Positions 9,141 to 20,624 of a stretch of DNA of 64,000 bases are shown here, one piece after another. The notes beneath the pieces are model-generated. The model was not told where the DNA came from, did not search any database, and worked only from the letters and a program-made list of their open reading frames with translations. A program made the position numbers and the translations under genes. The stretch is from Denitrificimonas caeni (GTDB lineage Bacteria > Pseudomonadota > Gammaproteobacteria > Pseudomonadales > Pseudomonadaceae), in the NCBI RefSeq assembly GCF_905120345.1, contig NZ_CAJHOA010000002.1:229773-293772 (forward strand), written 5' to 3'. Every line of letters begins with the position of its first letter. The stretch's first letter is position 1.

Positions 9141-10358
9141 TTACTCGTCCGCGCCTTCGCGGTCACGGTAGCCTAACAAGTACAAAATACCATCTAAGCC
9201 TAGGGTTGAAATGGCTTGGCGTGCGGACTTCTTCACCATCGGTTTAGCTCGGAAAGCCACACCCAAACCGGCCAACCCCAACATCGGTAAATCATTAGCA
9301 CCGTCGCCCACAGCAATAGTTTGCTCTAAACGTAAGCCTTCCATTGCAGTCAACTCACGTAACAAATCCGCTTTACGCTGCGCATCAACAATAGGTTCAA
9401 TAGCACGCCCGGTGAGTTTGCCATCGACAATTTCCAGCTCGTTGGCATACACATAATCAATACCTAAGCGCGCCTGCAGCTGCTTGGCAAAATAAGTAAA
9501 CCCGCCCGATAAAATCGCTGTTTTATACCCTAAACGCTTGAGCTCGGTAAACAGCATTTCAGCCCCTTCAGTCAAACGTAGTGAGGCGCCAATTTCTGCT
9601 AGTACGTCTTCAGACAACCCTTCGAGCAAGGCTAAGCGCTCTTTAAAACTGGCTTTAAAGTCCAGCTCGCCCTGCATTGCGCGCTCAGTAATTGCCGCCA
9701 CTTGCTCACCCACCCCAGCAGCTTTGGCTAATTCATCAATCACCTCTGCTTCAATTAAGGTGGAGTCCATATCAAAGACAGCCAGGCGACGGTTACGACG
9801 AAAAACGGTATCACGCTGGAAGGCAATATCGACATTCAACTCTTGTGCCACGCTTAGAAAATCAGCACGCAAAGCCGCCGCATCAGCAGGCTCACCACGC
9901 ACTGAAAACTCAATACAGCCCTTTCCTTGACTCTCAGGCGTGTCCAGCGGCATACGCCCCGATAACCGATCAATATGATCAATATTTAAGCCATATTGCG
10001 CAGTAATGGCGCTGACTCGCTGTAACTGCTCAGCTGTGACCTGTCGCGTTAATAGGGTAACGATATAACGCGTTTTCCCTTGTCCAGCGACCCATTGCTG
10101 ATAGTCGTCCTCAGAAACAGGCGTAAAGCGTACTTGCTGATCCAGTTTATAGCCGGTAAACAGCACGTCTTTCAGCACTGCCGATGCTTGATCAGTACTA
10201 GGAATCTCGACCAAAATACCAAAGGACAAGGTGTTATGAATCACAGCCTGGCCAATATCCAAAATATTCACACCACTGTGCGCCAGCACGCCCATAATGG
10301 CGGCGGTTAACCCCGGACGGTCTTCACCTGTGATGTTAATCAGGACAATTTCGCGCAC
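9141..10358 (-). CDS. serB: Phosphoserine phosphatase SerB
   Basis: SerB hydrolyses O-phosphoserine in the last step of serine synthesis. The protein has an N-terminal regulatory half with ACT-type repeats (begins MREIVLINITGEDRPGL) and a C-terminal HAD phosphatase with the nucleophile motif DMDST, LSGGF and GDGANDLPML. GTG 10358 is chosen over ATG 10397 because GGAG lies 8 bases upstream and the family begins here; that gives 405 residues. It is divergent from the AhpA/YtjB-like gene, an arrangement also known from Pseudomonas and enterobacteria. Confidence 0.96.
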   Translation of the reverse strand: MREIVLINITGEDRPGLTAAIMGVLAHSGVNILDIGQAVIHNTLSFGILVEIPSTDQASAVLKDVLFTGYKLDQQVRFTPVSEDDYQQWVAGQGKTRYIVTLLTRQVTAEQLQRVSAITAQYGLNIDHIDRLSGRMPLDTPESQGKGCIEFSVRGEPADAAALRADFLSVAQELNVDIAFQRDTVFRRNRRLAVFDMDSTLIEAEVIDELAKAAGVGEQVAAITERAMQGELDFKASFKERLALLEGLSEDVLAEIGASLRLTEGAEMLFTELKRLGYKTAILSGGFTYFAKQLQARLGIDYVYANELEIVDGKLTGRAIEPIVDAQRKADLLRELTAMEGLRLEQTIAVGDGANDLPMLGLAGLGVAFRAKPMVKKSARQAISTLGLDGILYLLGYRDREGADE

Positions 10359-10536
10359 GGTGCTTTCTCCGCAGATAAAAAAAGCCATTCTAGCCATTTA
10401 ATCGCACAACGGGCAGTCCTTTTGCTTGTTCTATGCTTTACGACCGTTATACTTTACTGTTGTTGTGGCTGTTAACAATTCATTTGCTTGCCTATTAGTA
10501 TTTTCAGCACCCCTTTTTATTTGGAAAATCTTGTCT

Positions 10537-11928
10537 ATGCCGCTCGACTCTGCACATTCACGACGCACCAGTATTGCTTCGCGTATAACAGGTTATGTTT
10601 TTTTAGTGATTACCCTCTGTCTGTTAGCGTTTACCTGGATGGTACATACGCAACTGCAATGGTCGATACAACAGCAAGCACAGGCCTTGGGGCAAAGCTT
10701 ACTGCAGCAAACCCGCAGCCCTGTCGAAGATGCTTTATCAGCCGACGACACATTGAGCGTCGCAGTGTTATTGCGTGATTTAGTCAGCAACCCTTACGTG
10801 TCCTATGCCGCCCTCTACAGCGTCGAGAAACGTATTCTTGCAGAAGCAGGACAGCGACCAAAATCAAACAGTCTAGAGTCTGGCATGCACTCACAACAAC
10901 TGTCTTTGCAGGACGTTATCGCTGGCTCACTGCAAATACAGATTGATATGACTAAACTGCAACAACCACTCACCACCAGCATGCAAACCATGGGTATCTT
11001 AGGCGCTGCTTTGCTGTTGCTCGCTATTTTCCTAGCGTTACATTTAGCCCGCTCTATTGCTTTACCGTTGCAAAATTTAAGCAACTGGTTGATTAATCCT
11101 GCAGCGCCTGCACCACACACGCAACGTTCTGATGAAATTGGTTTATTAGCACGCCAACTGAATGAGTACTTTATTGACGACACACCCGTCGACGACATAC
11201 CGACACTTGATCAAGGTGAAATAGTCACGCACACAGCCGCTGCGCAGAGCACTCCAAAGGTGTCAACCTCAGTGGTCAGCGACCATCAGTCACGACCTTT
11301 CGATCCGCTGATCGACAATCTAGATGCTTATGCTCTAGATGAAACACCCACCACTGCATCGTCATCGTTGCCGGCTCGTACCGCTATTTTGGCGGTCAGT
11401 TTTGGTAGCATGGAGCAACTGCGCCAATTGCCCAGCGAACGCTTAATGGCGCTACTGAAAAAATACCGCAATGCAGTTAAGCAATCAGCAGCCTTATACA
11501 ATGGTGTTTTGCACACTCTCGCTGATGGTCGCAGTTTAATTGCTTTTGATTCTGATAACGGAGAGTACCCTCGTAACGCACTGTGCTGCGGAGAACTGCT
11601 ACGTGCCTTTGGCCATGCTTTACAAGCTGAGATCGCAGATAGTGGCATTACTCTACATGTACAGCTAGGGTTGAGTGAAGGCCCCAGCGTGAAGGATATG
11701 TCGCTGGGTGAACTACTATTAAGCGAAAGTGCCCAGACCGCTCTAAGCCTGAGCCAACACAGTCGCAACTTATTACTATTAAGCAATAGCTTAGCCAAGC
11801 ACAGCGGCATCGCAGCCTACTCTCGCATCCGTGCTATCGCGCAACCTGCAGAAGCCAGCTGTTTAGAATCAATGCTACAACCTTACCCTGCGCTACTGCA
11901 GAAACAGCTACGTCATCTATCCGTGTAA
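10537..11928 (+). CDS. AhpA/YtjB-type membrane protein with HAMP and cyclase-like domain
   Basis: The 463-residue protein is placed by position opposite serB and by architecture. It has TM1 (about 19-36), an extracytoplasmic region (37-150), TM2 (152-172), a HAMP-like segment (170-215), a long low-complexity linker rich in T, S and D (215-280), and a C-terminal domain (282-440). The last domain reads like the class III nucleotide-cyclase fold (AILAVSFGS, then LLKKYRNAV, then LADGRSLIAF), but the metal-binding aspartates expected in the first strand and the GD turn are absent. It is therefore probably a non-catalytic sensor or scaffold. ATG 10537 has GGAAAA about 11 bases upstream; the frame is open back to 10426. 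Confidence 0.75.
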   Translation: MPLDSAHSRRTSIASRITGYVFLVITLCLLAFTWMVHTQLQWSIQQQAQALGQSLLQQTRSPVEDALSADDTLSVAVLLRDLVSNPYVSYAALYSVEKRILAEAGQRPKSNSLESGMHSQQLSLQDVIAGSLQIQIDMTKLQQPLTTSMQTMGILGAALLLLAIFLALHLARSIALPLQNLSNWLINPAAPAPHTQRSDEIGLLARQLNEYFIDDTPVDDIPTLDQGEIVTHTAAAQSTPKVSTSVVSDHQSRPFDPLIDNLDAYALDETPTTASSSLPARTAILAVSFGSMEQLRQLPSERLMALLKKYRNAVKQSAALYNGVLHTLADGRSLIAFDSDNGEYPRNALCCGELLRAFGHALQAEIADSGITLHVQLGLSEGPSVKDMSLGELLLSESAQTALSLSQHSRNLLLLSNSLAKHSGIAAYSRIRAIAQPAEASCLESMLQPYPALLQKQLRHLSV

Positions 11929-11994
11929 TGATCAACAAGACTGTTGTTAATCGAGGCTTAGATGATCAATAAATAGCAGCAGACGTTATCTATA

Positions 11995-12019
11995 GCGCCG
12001 AGGCCTGAGCCTTAGGCGC
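11995..12019. other. Hairpin between converging genes
   Basis: Stems GCGCC/GGCGC and AGGC/GCCT form an interrupted hairpin with loop CTGA between the AhpA/YtjB-like and lipoprotein genes. There is no clear T-tract. It may be a weak terminator or transcript-end structure. Confidence 0.4.
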
Positions 12020-12031
12020 CAGATCGGTCAG

Positions 12032-12757
12032 TCAAAAACGATACACATCCAGCTCGCGTACGGGCTCTACCACTGGAATTTTCAGTGGCACAATATCGCC
12101 TTGAGATGACTGTCCTTTGTCGCTTTGTGTGCTCAAAGTAGGTGGTTTTTTCTTCACCGTTGCCGCTGGTAATACGTCTTGTATAGCCTGCACTAACTGT
12201 TTCGACAACCGATTCAGTAGCTCGCTCTGCGCGCGCACTTGATCGCTGAAGTCACCATTGTGTACTTCTTCAAAATGCTCTACGCGACTGCTACGTAAGT
12301 TGCCTTTAACGTCGAGCAAACGCCATTGTGCTTCTAAGACTGCTGGCTGATTAACACCCGAGTCTAAGCGACTGATACTCAATACCACTTGAGCTTGCGC
12401 CTCTATACCAACACGATCGGGGTATAAAGAGATGCGGCTACTGCCCAACTGTGCAGACATCTGGCGCATTAAAAACTGGCCCATATCATCTTGTAAGCTA
12501 CCCGCCCAACGTGCTTGTTGGCTTAAGCTTAAACTGCCATCAACTTCACGTTGCATCATATTTTCGCGCTGTAAATAATCAGCAATTTTTAACGGCCCTA
12601 AAAGCACTGTCACGTTGCTTTCGCGGCTGACAACATCAGTATTGGATTGTTGTAATTGATAAAATTGAGTCGGCGGCGCAACACTGCAACCTGCTGTCCC
12701 TAGAGCTAAAACCCCAAGCATAGCTATACCCAATGGCAAGCACATTACACGTTTCAT
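12032..12757 (-). CDS. ABC-type transport auxiliary lipoprotein (PqiC-like)
   Basis: The 241-residue lipoprotein has a type II signal peptide (lipobox TAGC, lipidated Cys24), so it sits in the outer or inner membrane facing the periplasm. The body has the PPTQFYQL start and the KIADYLQR and RWAGSLQDDM segments seen in auxiliary lipoproteins of MCE/ABC systems (PqiC type). ATG 12757 with GGTGA upstream is preferred over ATG 12778, which would overlap the previous gene. It is last in an operon with MlaD-, MlaF- and MlaE-like genes and would be the outer-membrane-side partner of the lipid-transfer bridge. Confidence 0.85.
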   Translation of the reverse strand: MKRVMCLPLGIAMLGVLALGTAGCSVAPPTQFYQLQQSNTDVVSRESNVTVLLGPLKIADYLQRENMMQREVDGSLSLSQQARWAGSLQDDMGQFLMRQMSAQLGSSRISLYPDRVGIEAQAQVVLSISRLDSGVNQPAVLEAQWRLLDVKGNLRSSRVEHFEEVHNGDFSDQVRAQSELLNRLSKQLVQAIQDVLPAATVKKKPPTLSTQSDKGQSSQGDIVPLKIPVVEPVRELDVYRF

Positions 12758-12761
12758 CTGT

Positions 12762-13718
12762 TCACCGTTTCTTGCCAAAGATAATCGATTGCGGCTGCTG
12801 TTCTAGACTTTCCGCGGTACGCTGCAAGGCTTTACTGGCCTGCCCTAAATCTCGTAAGGACTGTAACAACTCATATTGTAATTCTGATTGCGGACCCAAA
12901 CTACGACGACCGTCACTGACCATGCCATCCATTTGCTGTAAGGCATCGCGCGCACTTTGTGCAGCATGCCGCACATCAACCAAAGCATCTTTGAGTTCTA
13001 CACTGCCGCTTTGCACATTATCTAACATTCCAGGTAAGCGTTGTTGGATTTGCTCACTGATTTTTTCAAAGTTAGCCAAAGAAGCACTTAAGCTGTTAAT
13101 GCCGGCTTGTGTTTCCGGTGCAGTGGCCAAGCGTTCAAAAGCCATCAAGGTTTTATTGGCGGCCTCTAAGGTTTCTTTTAACGGCATTTCTTTCAAACCA
13201 GCGACTAAGTCACGCAACACATCCGCTACTTGGTCAATCCGTGATGGTACTGTTGGAATGGCGGGTAAATCAATAATATGCGGTTCACGAATATACCCTT
13301 GTTGGCCGTCAAAAAAATCTAAGGCAACAATGGCTTTACCTGTTAACAAACTAGGCGTTTGTAATTGCGCACGCAAACCACGCTCAATTAAAGGTTGAAT
13401 CGAGCGATCAAAACTTCGTTTACTATCTTTACTGTGCGCACTTTCCGCGCTAATTCGTATGGTAACCGGCATCACCACATCATTTAAAGTACGATCATAG
13501 GACAAATTAATCTGCCGTACATTACCAACCTTAACACCACGATAGGTGACATCCGCTCCGACATCTAAACCATCTAGAGCGCCGGTAAAGTACACCACAT
13601 ACTCAACCGGTCGACTGAGTAGGCTGTCACGGCTTAGCAATAATAAGCCCGCCACCAACAACGCGACACCTCCGAGTAAAAAGGCTCCGATCAAAAAAGG
13701 CTTGCGCGATTCAGTCAT
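12762..13718 (-). CDS. MlaD-family MCE-domain protein
   Basis: This 318-residue periplasmic protein is anchored by an N-terminal helix (about 8-28, GAFLLGGVALLVAGLLLL). A single MCE domain follows (about 38-115, with VTYRGVKVGNV), then a long helical C-terminal region with repeated Q/L-rich heptad-like segments. MCE proteins form hexameric rings that bind phospholipid between the membranes. The helical tail, longer than in classical MlaD, resembles the PqiB/Mce needle design. Its ATG overlaps the stop of the upstream ATPase gene by 4 bases (ATGA), so translation is coupled. Confidence 0.9.
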   Translation of the reverse strand: MTESRKPFLIGAFLLGGVALLVAGLLLLSRDSLLSRPVEYVVYFTGALDGLDVGADVTYRGVKVGNVRQINLSYDRTLNDVVMPVTIRISAESAHSKDSKRSFDRSIQPLIERGLRAQLQTPSLLTGKAIVALDFFDGQQGYIREPHIIDLPAIPTVPSRIDQVADVLRDLVAGLKEMPLKETLEAANKTLMAFERLATAPETQAGINSLSASLANFEKISEQIQQRLPGMLDNVQSGSVELKDALVDVRHAAQSARDALQQMDGMVSDGRRSLGPQSELQYELLQSLRDLGQASKALQRTAESLEQQPQSIIFGKKR

Positions 13719-14485
13719 CTTGTTACCTCGTGTGTTACCGCTTCACCGCGCCGTAAAAAGCGCTGCACTGTCTCAGGGCCATGCTCTAATAAATCAGCCA
13801 GTGGTCCTAGAGCGATTTGCGTATGGGTTTTATTATCTAAAAATAAACAGGTATCAGCCACCGCATAAATACTGGGCAGTTCGTGCGTCACCAAAACAAT
13901 AGTTGCACCTAAGCTATCACGCAGCTGCAAAATTAACTCATCTAGCGCCATCGAACTGAGCGGATCAAGCCCTGCGGACGGCTCATCAAAAAATAATACT
14001 TGGGGGTCTAAAGCTAACGCCCGCGCCAAGGCGGCACGTTTGCGCATACCGCCGGATATTTCCGCAGGATACAATTCATCACAGCCCGCCAAACCTACCC
14101 ACGCCAATTTAATTGCAGCCAATTCATACAAATCAGCCTTGCTAAGCTCTGGCCGCCAAGTACTCGCTGGTAGACAAATATTCTCTCTGAGGGTCATCCC
14201 TCCCCAGAGCGCAACGTTTTGATAGAGCACACCAAAATGCTGCTGCAAATTGGCGCGACTATTGGCATCCTGTGCCCAAAAGTCTTCACCTTGAAACAAG
14301 ACACGTCCAGCCAAGGGCGCATGCAAACCTATTAAGTGGCGTAGCACCGTACTTTTACCACTGCCACTGCCACCCATAATGACAAATACTTCGCCTTTCT
14401 TGATGCTGAAATTCAGGTCACGCTGAATCACCAGCGAGCCATAACCGGCACTGAGATTATCTGCAACTAAGATGGCCTCACTCAT
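13715..14485 (-). CDS. MlaF-like ABC transporter ATP-binding protein
   Basis: The 256-residue ATPase would drive lipid transport by the neighbouring permease. Walker A is GGSGSGKST, the signature is SGGMRKRAALARALALDP and Walker B is VLFFDEPSAGLDP; the GGMRKR variant is typical of the MlaF/Ttg2A group. The start is taken at ATG 14485 (MSEAILVADNL), with GGGGA upstream and 2 bases after the permease stop. An earlier in-frame start at 14509 would overlap the permease gene. It is third from the end of the MCE operon. Confidence 0.93.
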   Translation of the reverse strand: MSEAILVADNLSAGYGSLVIQRDLNFSIKKGEVFVIMGGSGSGKSTVLRHLIGLHAPLAGRVLFQGEDFWAQDANSRANLQQHFGVLYQNVALWGGMTLRENICLPASTWRPELSKADLYELAAIKLAWVGLAGCDELYPAEISGGMRKRAALARALALDPQVLFFDEPSAGLDPLSSMALDELILQLRDSLGATIVLVTHELPSIYAVADTCLFLDNKTHTQIALGPLADLLEHGPETVQRFLRRGEAVTHEVTR

Positions 14486-14487
14486 GC

Positions 14488-15606
14488 TTAGATCCCCAAC
14501 TGCGTGCAAATAAGCGTAATCACTGCATCACTGACCACCAGCGCAACAATAATACTGACCACCGCTTTGGTGGTGGCCTGACCAACGGCTTGCGCATTAC
14601 GTCCACAGGATAAGCCGTAGTAACAACCAATCAGACCAATTAACACAGCAAAAACTAGACTTTTAAATAGGCCGATTAAAAAATCAGTCAAGGTCAGCAT
14701 TGTTAAACTTTGATTAATATATTGCTGTGCAGAAATATCAAATAAACCTGAGCCAATCACAAAGCCGCCAAATACACCTAAGGCATCAGCAAATACGGTT
14801 AAGATTGGCATACTGATCAATAAAGCCAATAAGCGCGGTAGAACCAAAAATTCCAAGGTCGGAAATCCAAAGGTTTTTAACGCATCAATTTCCTCGTTGG
14901 CTTGCATACTACCCAGTTCCGCCGCATAAGCCGCACCGGTGCGGCCGGCCATAATGACGGCGGTCATCAACGCGCCCATTTCACGGGTCATCCCAATCGA
15001 CACCATGTTGGCGATGTAGAGTTGTGCACCAAAGGCTTGCAGTTGCGCGGCACCCACGAAAGCTAGAATCAAACCAATCAGGCTGGCGATCAACGCCACA
15101 ATCGGTAAAGCACCAGGGCCACATTGTTGAAAGGCCATCCAGAAATCGCTAGCGCGCATACGTGCTTTGCCAGTCAACAAACGTCCCAGCGCTTGTATCA
15201 CTTGGCCAATAAAGATGCACGACTCTGTTAATGCTGTAGCCACACTTTGTGCACGCAGACCAACGCGTGCAATCCAACCATACTCTGGCGGCTCGGCTTT
15301 TGCAGCTTGAGTGGATGGGCTAGCAGCCATTTCTAATAAGCGCGCAACGCCATCCGGCAGTCCCTGCAAATCAAGCGTCACCTGCTGCTGCGTTGCCAGG
15401 CGTTGCATACGGCGCAATAAGGCCAAGAGACTGCTGTCCCAGGCCTCAACCGCTACTTGCACCATCACCTGTTGCGGCAAACGTCCACCCTCGCGCCAGA
15501 CGTCGTTCAGCTCAGGCTTACGCTGTTCTAAGGTCCAACTGCCGGTCACTTGTAGCACGGACGCCTCACGGCTGTGATCCCAATCTAACGAGGGTACCTT
15601 GTTCAT
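14488..15606 (-). CDS. MlaE-family permease with N-terminal STAS-like domain
   Basis: The 372-residue inner-membrane permease belongs to the MlaE/YrbE family. The C-terminal two thirds (about 110-372) carry the family core, including MTREMGALMTAVIMAGRTGAAYAAELG and the EEIDAL coupling segment. The first 100 residues lack membrane helices and look like a STAS domain (VLQVTGSWTL, then VTLDLQGLP). In the classical Mla system that part, MlaB, is a separate protein, and no mlaB gene is seen here, so it is probably fused. ATG 15606 has AAAGGA upstream. It lies 68 bases downstream of parC without a terminator. Confidence 0.92.
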   Translation of the reverse strand: MNKVPSLDWDHSREASVLQVTGSWTLEQRKPELNDVWREGGRLPQQVMVQVAVEAWDSSLLALLRRMQRLATQQQVTLDLQGLPDGVARLLEMAASPSTQAAKAEPPEYGWIARVGLRAQSVATALTESCIFIGQVIQALGRLLTGKARMRASDFWMAFQQCGPGALPIVALIASLIGLILAFVGAAQLQAFGAQLYIANMVSIGMTREMGALMTAVIMAGRTGAAYAAELGSMQANEEIDALKTFGFPTLEFLVLPRLLALLISMPILTVFADALGVFGGFVIGSGLFDISAQQYINQSLTMLTLTDFLIGLFKSLVFAVLIGLIGCYYGLSCGRNAQAVGQATTKAVVSIIVALVVSDAVITLICTQLGI

Positions 15607-15674
15607 TTGGTTATCCTTTAACAGCCTTCGAACAGTATCTTATCGCGCTGCAGCATAAACCGACTGACAACACT

Positions 15675-17927
15675 CTAAGGCTCAACTCGCAATTCGTCCA
15701 CGCGCTGGAAGCCACGAGGCAGCTTATTACCGCGGCGGCCACGCTCACCTTGATAATATTCAAGGTCGCTGAATTTAAGTGACAAGGTGCGCTTACCGGC
15801 CACTAACACCAAGGTAGCCTGTCCTGGCAAGACGGCAAAACCCACCAGCCACTCTTCACGCTTAGCGGCGCGATCGACGGGGATACCAATCAGTTTATTG
15901 CCCTTACCTTTACTCAACTGCGGCAAGTCAGAGACTTTAAATACCAGCAGTCGACCTTCATTGGTGACGGCAGCCAGCCAATCATCCTCAAAGTTATTGA
16001 GCAATTGCGGCGCGAGTACCTTTGCAGCTTTAGGTAAAGTCAGCAAGGCTTTACCAGCTTTGTTTTTCGCCTGCATATCTTCGCCTTTAACCACAAAACC
16101 ATAGCCGGCATCGGAGGCGATGACCATCAACTGCTCATCGCTGGGCATCAACAGACACTCAAAGGTGGCACCAGCCGGTGGGGTTAAGCGCCCAGAAAGC
16201 GGCTCACCTTGACCGCGCGCCGCCGGTAAAGTGTGTGCAGGGAGCGAATAACTACGACCGGTGCTGTCTAAAAACACCACAAACTGATTGGAACGTCCAG
16301 CGACAGCTTGCTTAAAGCCATCACCGGCTTTGTAGGATAGACCTGTCGGATCAATATCATGGCCTTTAGCGCTGCGCACCCAACCTTGCTCCGACATCAC
16401 CACGGTGACTGGCTCAGTTGGTAGCAAATCAGTGTCTGACAAGGCTTTGGCTTCACCACGTTCAACCAAAGGTGAGCGACGCTCATCGCCATAGGTTTTG
16501 GCATCGGCAATCAGCTCTTTGCGGACCAAGTTTTTCAGTTTGGTTTCGCTACCGAGTAAGCCTTGTAGCAATGCTTGCTCTTTAGCCAGCTCATCTTGCT
16601 CACCACGGATTTTCATTTCTTCGAGACGGGCTAATTGACGTAAACGCGTATCTAGAATGTAATCGGCCTGAATCTCACTGATGCTAAAACGCTGCATTAA
16701 CACCGGTTTCGGCTGATCTTCAGTACGGATGATTTCAATCACTTCATCCATATTTAGAAAGGCAATCAGCAGGCCTTCTAATAAATGCAGGCGTTTTTCC
16801 ACTCGATCCAAACGAAATTGCAAGCGTTTGCGCACGGTTTGCACACGAAACACCAACCACTCGACCAACATACTGCGCAAATCTTTGACTTGTGGACGGC
16901 CATCCAGACCAATCACGTTGGTGTTGACCCGATAGCTGGATTCTAAATCAGTGGTAGCAAACAGATGCTGCATCAACTCCGCCGCATCGACACGATTAGA
17001 ACGCGGAATAATCACAATACGGCAGGGGTTTTCGTGATCCGATTCATCGCGTAAATCTGCCACCATCGGCAGTTTCTTTGCCTGCATTTGCGCGGCGATT
17101 TGCTCGATCACTTTAGCGCCAGAGACCTGATGTGGCAGTGCGGTGACCACGACATCGCCATCATCAACATGGTAAATCGCGCGCATCCGTACAGAACCGC
17201 GTCCACTTTGATAAATCTTTAGAATATCGGCACGCGGGGTAATAATCTCGGCATCGGTCGGGTAATCCGGACCTTGAATATGCTCACATATTTCATCTAA
17301 GGTAGATTTTGGTTTATCCAACAACAACACGCAGGCGGCGGCGACTTCACGCAAGTTATGCGGCGGTACATCGGTAGCCATACCCACGGCAATACCAGTC
17401 GTACCATTGAGAAGTAAATTCGGTAAGCGCGCGGGCAACACCGATGGCTCATTCATCGTGCCGTCAAAGTTCGGCACCCAATCCACCGTACCTTGCCCCA
17501 GCTCGGCCAGCAGCACTTCTGAATAACGCGCCAAACGCGCTTCGGTATAACGCATCGCGGCGAAAGACTTTGGATCATCCGGTGCACCCCAGTTGCCCTG
17601 TCCATCCACCAATGGATAGCGGTAACTGAACGGCTGCGCCATCAATACCATCGCTTCATAACAGGCACTGTCACCGTGTGGATGATACTTACCCAACACA
17701 TCACCGACCGTCCGTGCGGACTTTTTATGCTTGGAGTCGGCACTTAAATCCAGCTCGCTCATGGCGTAAACAATGCGTCTTTGCACCGGTTTTAAGCCGT
17801 CACCGATATGTGGCAAAGCACGGTCCATAATCACGTACATGGAATAGTTTAAATACGCTTGCTCGGTAAAATCCGCCATTGAGCGGCGTTCAACACCCTC
17901 AAGACTTAAATCAAAGGATTGCTTCAT
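15675..17927 (-). CDS. parC: DNA topoisomerase IV subunit A
   Basis: ParC is the DNA-breaking subunit of topoisomerase IV, which decatenates daughter chromosomes with ParE. The 750-residue protein has the catalytic tyrosine at 127 ([10 protein letters not shown]) and the C-terminal DNA-wrapping domain. The quinolone-determining region ([13 protein letters not shown]) keeps Ser87 and Glu91, the unmutated state in Pseudomonas numbering. ATG 17927 has GAGG upstream. It follows parE by 61 bases that hold a small hairpin, and is followed by the MCE operon without a visible terminator. Confidence 0.98.
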   Translation of the reverse strand: MKQSFDLSLEGVERRSMADFTEQAYLNYSMYVIMDRALPHIGDGLKPVQRRIVYAMSELDLSADSKHKKSARTVGDVLGKYHPHGDSACYEAMVLMAQPFSYRYPLVDGQGNWGAPDDPKSFAAMRYTEARLARYSEVLLAELGQGTVDWVPNFDGTMNEPSVLPARLPNLLLNGTTGIAVGMATDVPPHNLREVAAACVLLLDKPKSTLDEICEHIQGPDYPTDAEIITPRADILKIYQSGRGSVRMRAIYHVDDGDVVVTALPHQVSGAKVIEQIAAQMQAKKLPMVADLRDESDHENPCRIVIIPRSNRVDAAELMQHLFATTDLESSYRVNTNVIGLDGRPQVKDLRSMLVEWLVFRVQTVRKRLQFRLDRVEKRLHLLEGLLIAFLNMDEVIEIIRTEDQPKPVLMQRFSISEIQADYILDTRLRQLARLEEMKIRGEQDELAKEQALLQGLLGSETKLKNLVRKELIADAKTYGDERRSPLVERGEAKALSDTDLLPTEPVTVVMSEQGWVRSAKGHDIDPTGLSYKAGDGFKQAVAGRSNQFVVFLDSTGRSYSLPAHTLPAARGQGEPLSGRLTPPAGATFECLLMPSDEQLMVIASDAGYGFVVKGEDMQAKNKAGKALLTLPKAAKVLAPQLLNNFEDDWLAAVTNEGRLLVFKVSDLPQLSKGKGNKLIGIPVDRAAKREEWLVGFAVLPGQATLVLVAGKRTLSLKFSDLEYYQGERGRRGNKLPRGFQRVDELRVEP

Positions 17928-17952
17928 GCCCAGCCTCTAGTGAATAGGTTTG

Positions 17953-17972
17953 CGCTAACCACAGAGTTAGCG
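17953..17972 (-). other. Small hairpin in the parE-parC gap
   Basis: A 7-bp stem (CGCTAAC 17953-17959 with GTTAGCG 17966-17972) has a 6-base loop, about 25 bases upstream of the parC start. No T-tract follows. It could affect parC translation or mRNA processing. Confidence 0.35.
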
Positions 17973-17988
17973 TGATGGAACTGGCGCA

Positions 17989-20516
<2,528 letters not shown>

Positions 20517-20558
20517 ACGTAACCACAGACTCAAAACAGCCGATTAGAATACCATTAT

Positions 20559-20596
20559 GCCTGCATTGCTGCTCGATCTGTAACAGCAAAGCAGGC
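20559..20596 (-). other. Long intercistronic hairpin between cpdA and yqiA
   Basis: A 13-bp stem with one mismatch (20559-20571 with 20584-20596, core CCTGC/GCAGG and TGCTG/CAGCA) has a 12-base loop and no T-tract. In an operon it would work as a stability or processing element more than as a terminator. Confidence 0.45.
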
Positions 20597-20624
20597 CGAT
20601 ACTACGCGGCAGTTCATAGATATC

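Noticed and set aside
12733..13398. 221-codon plus-strand frame across the MlaD-like gene
   Set aside because: Antisense shadow of a well-supported gene, with biased composition and no ribosome site.
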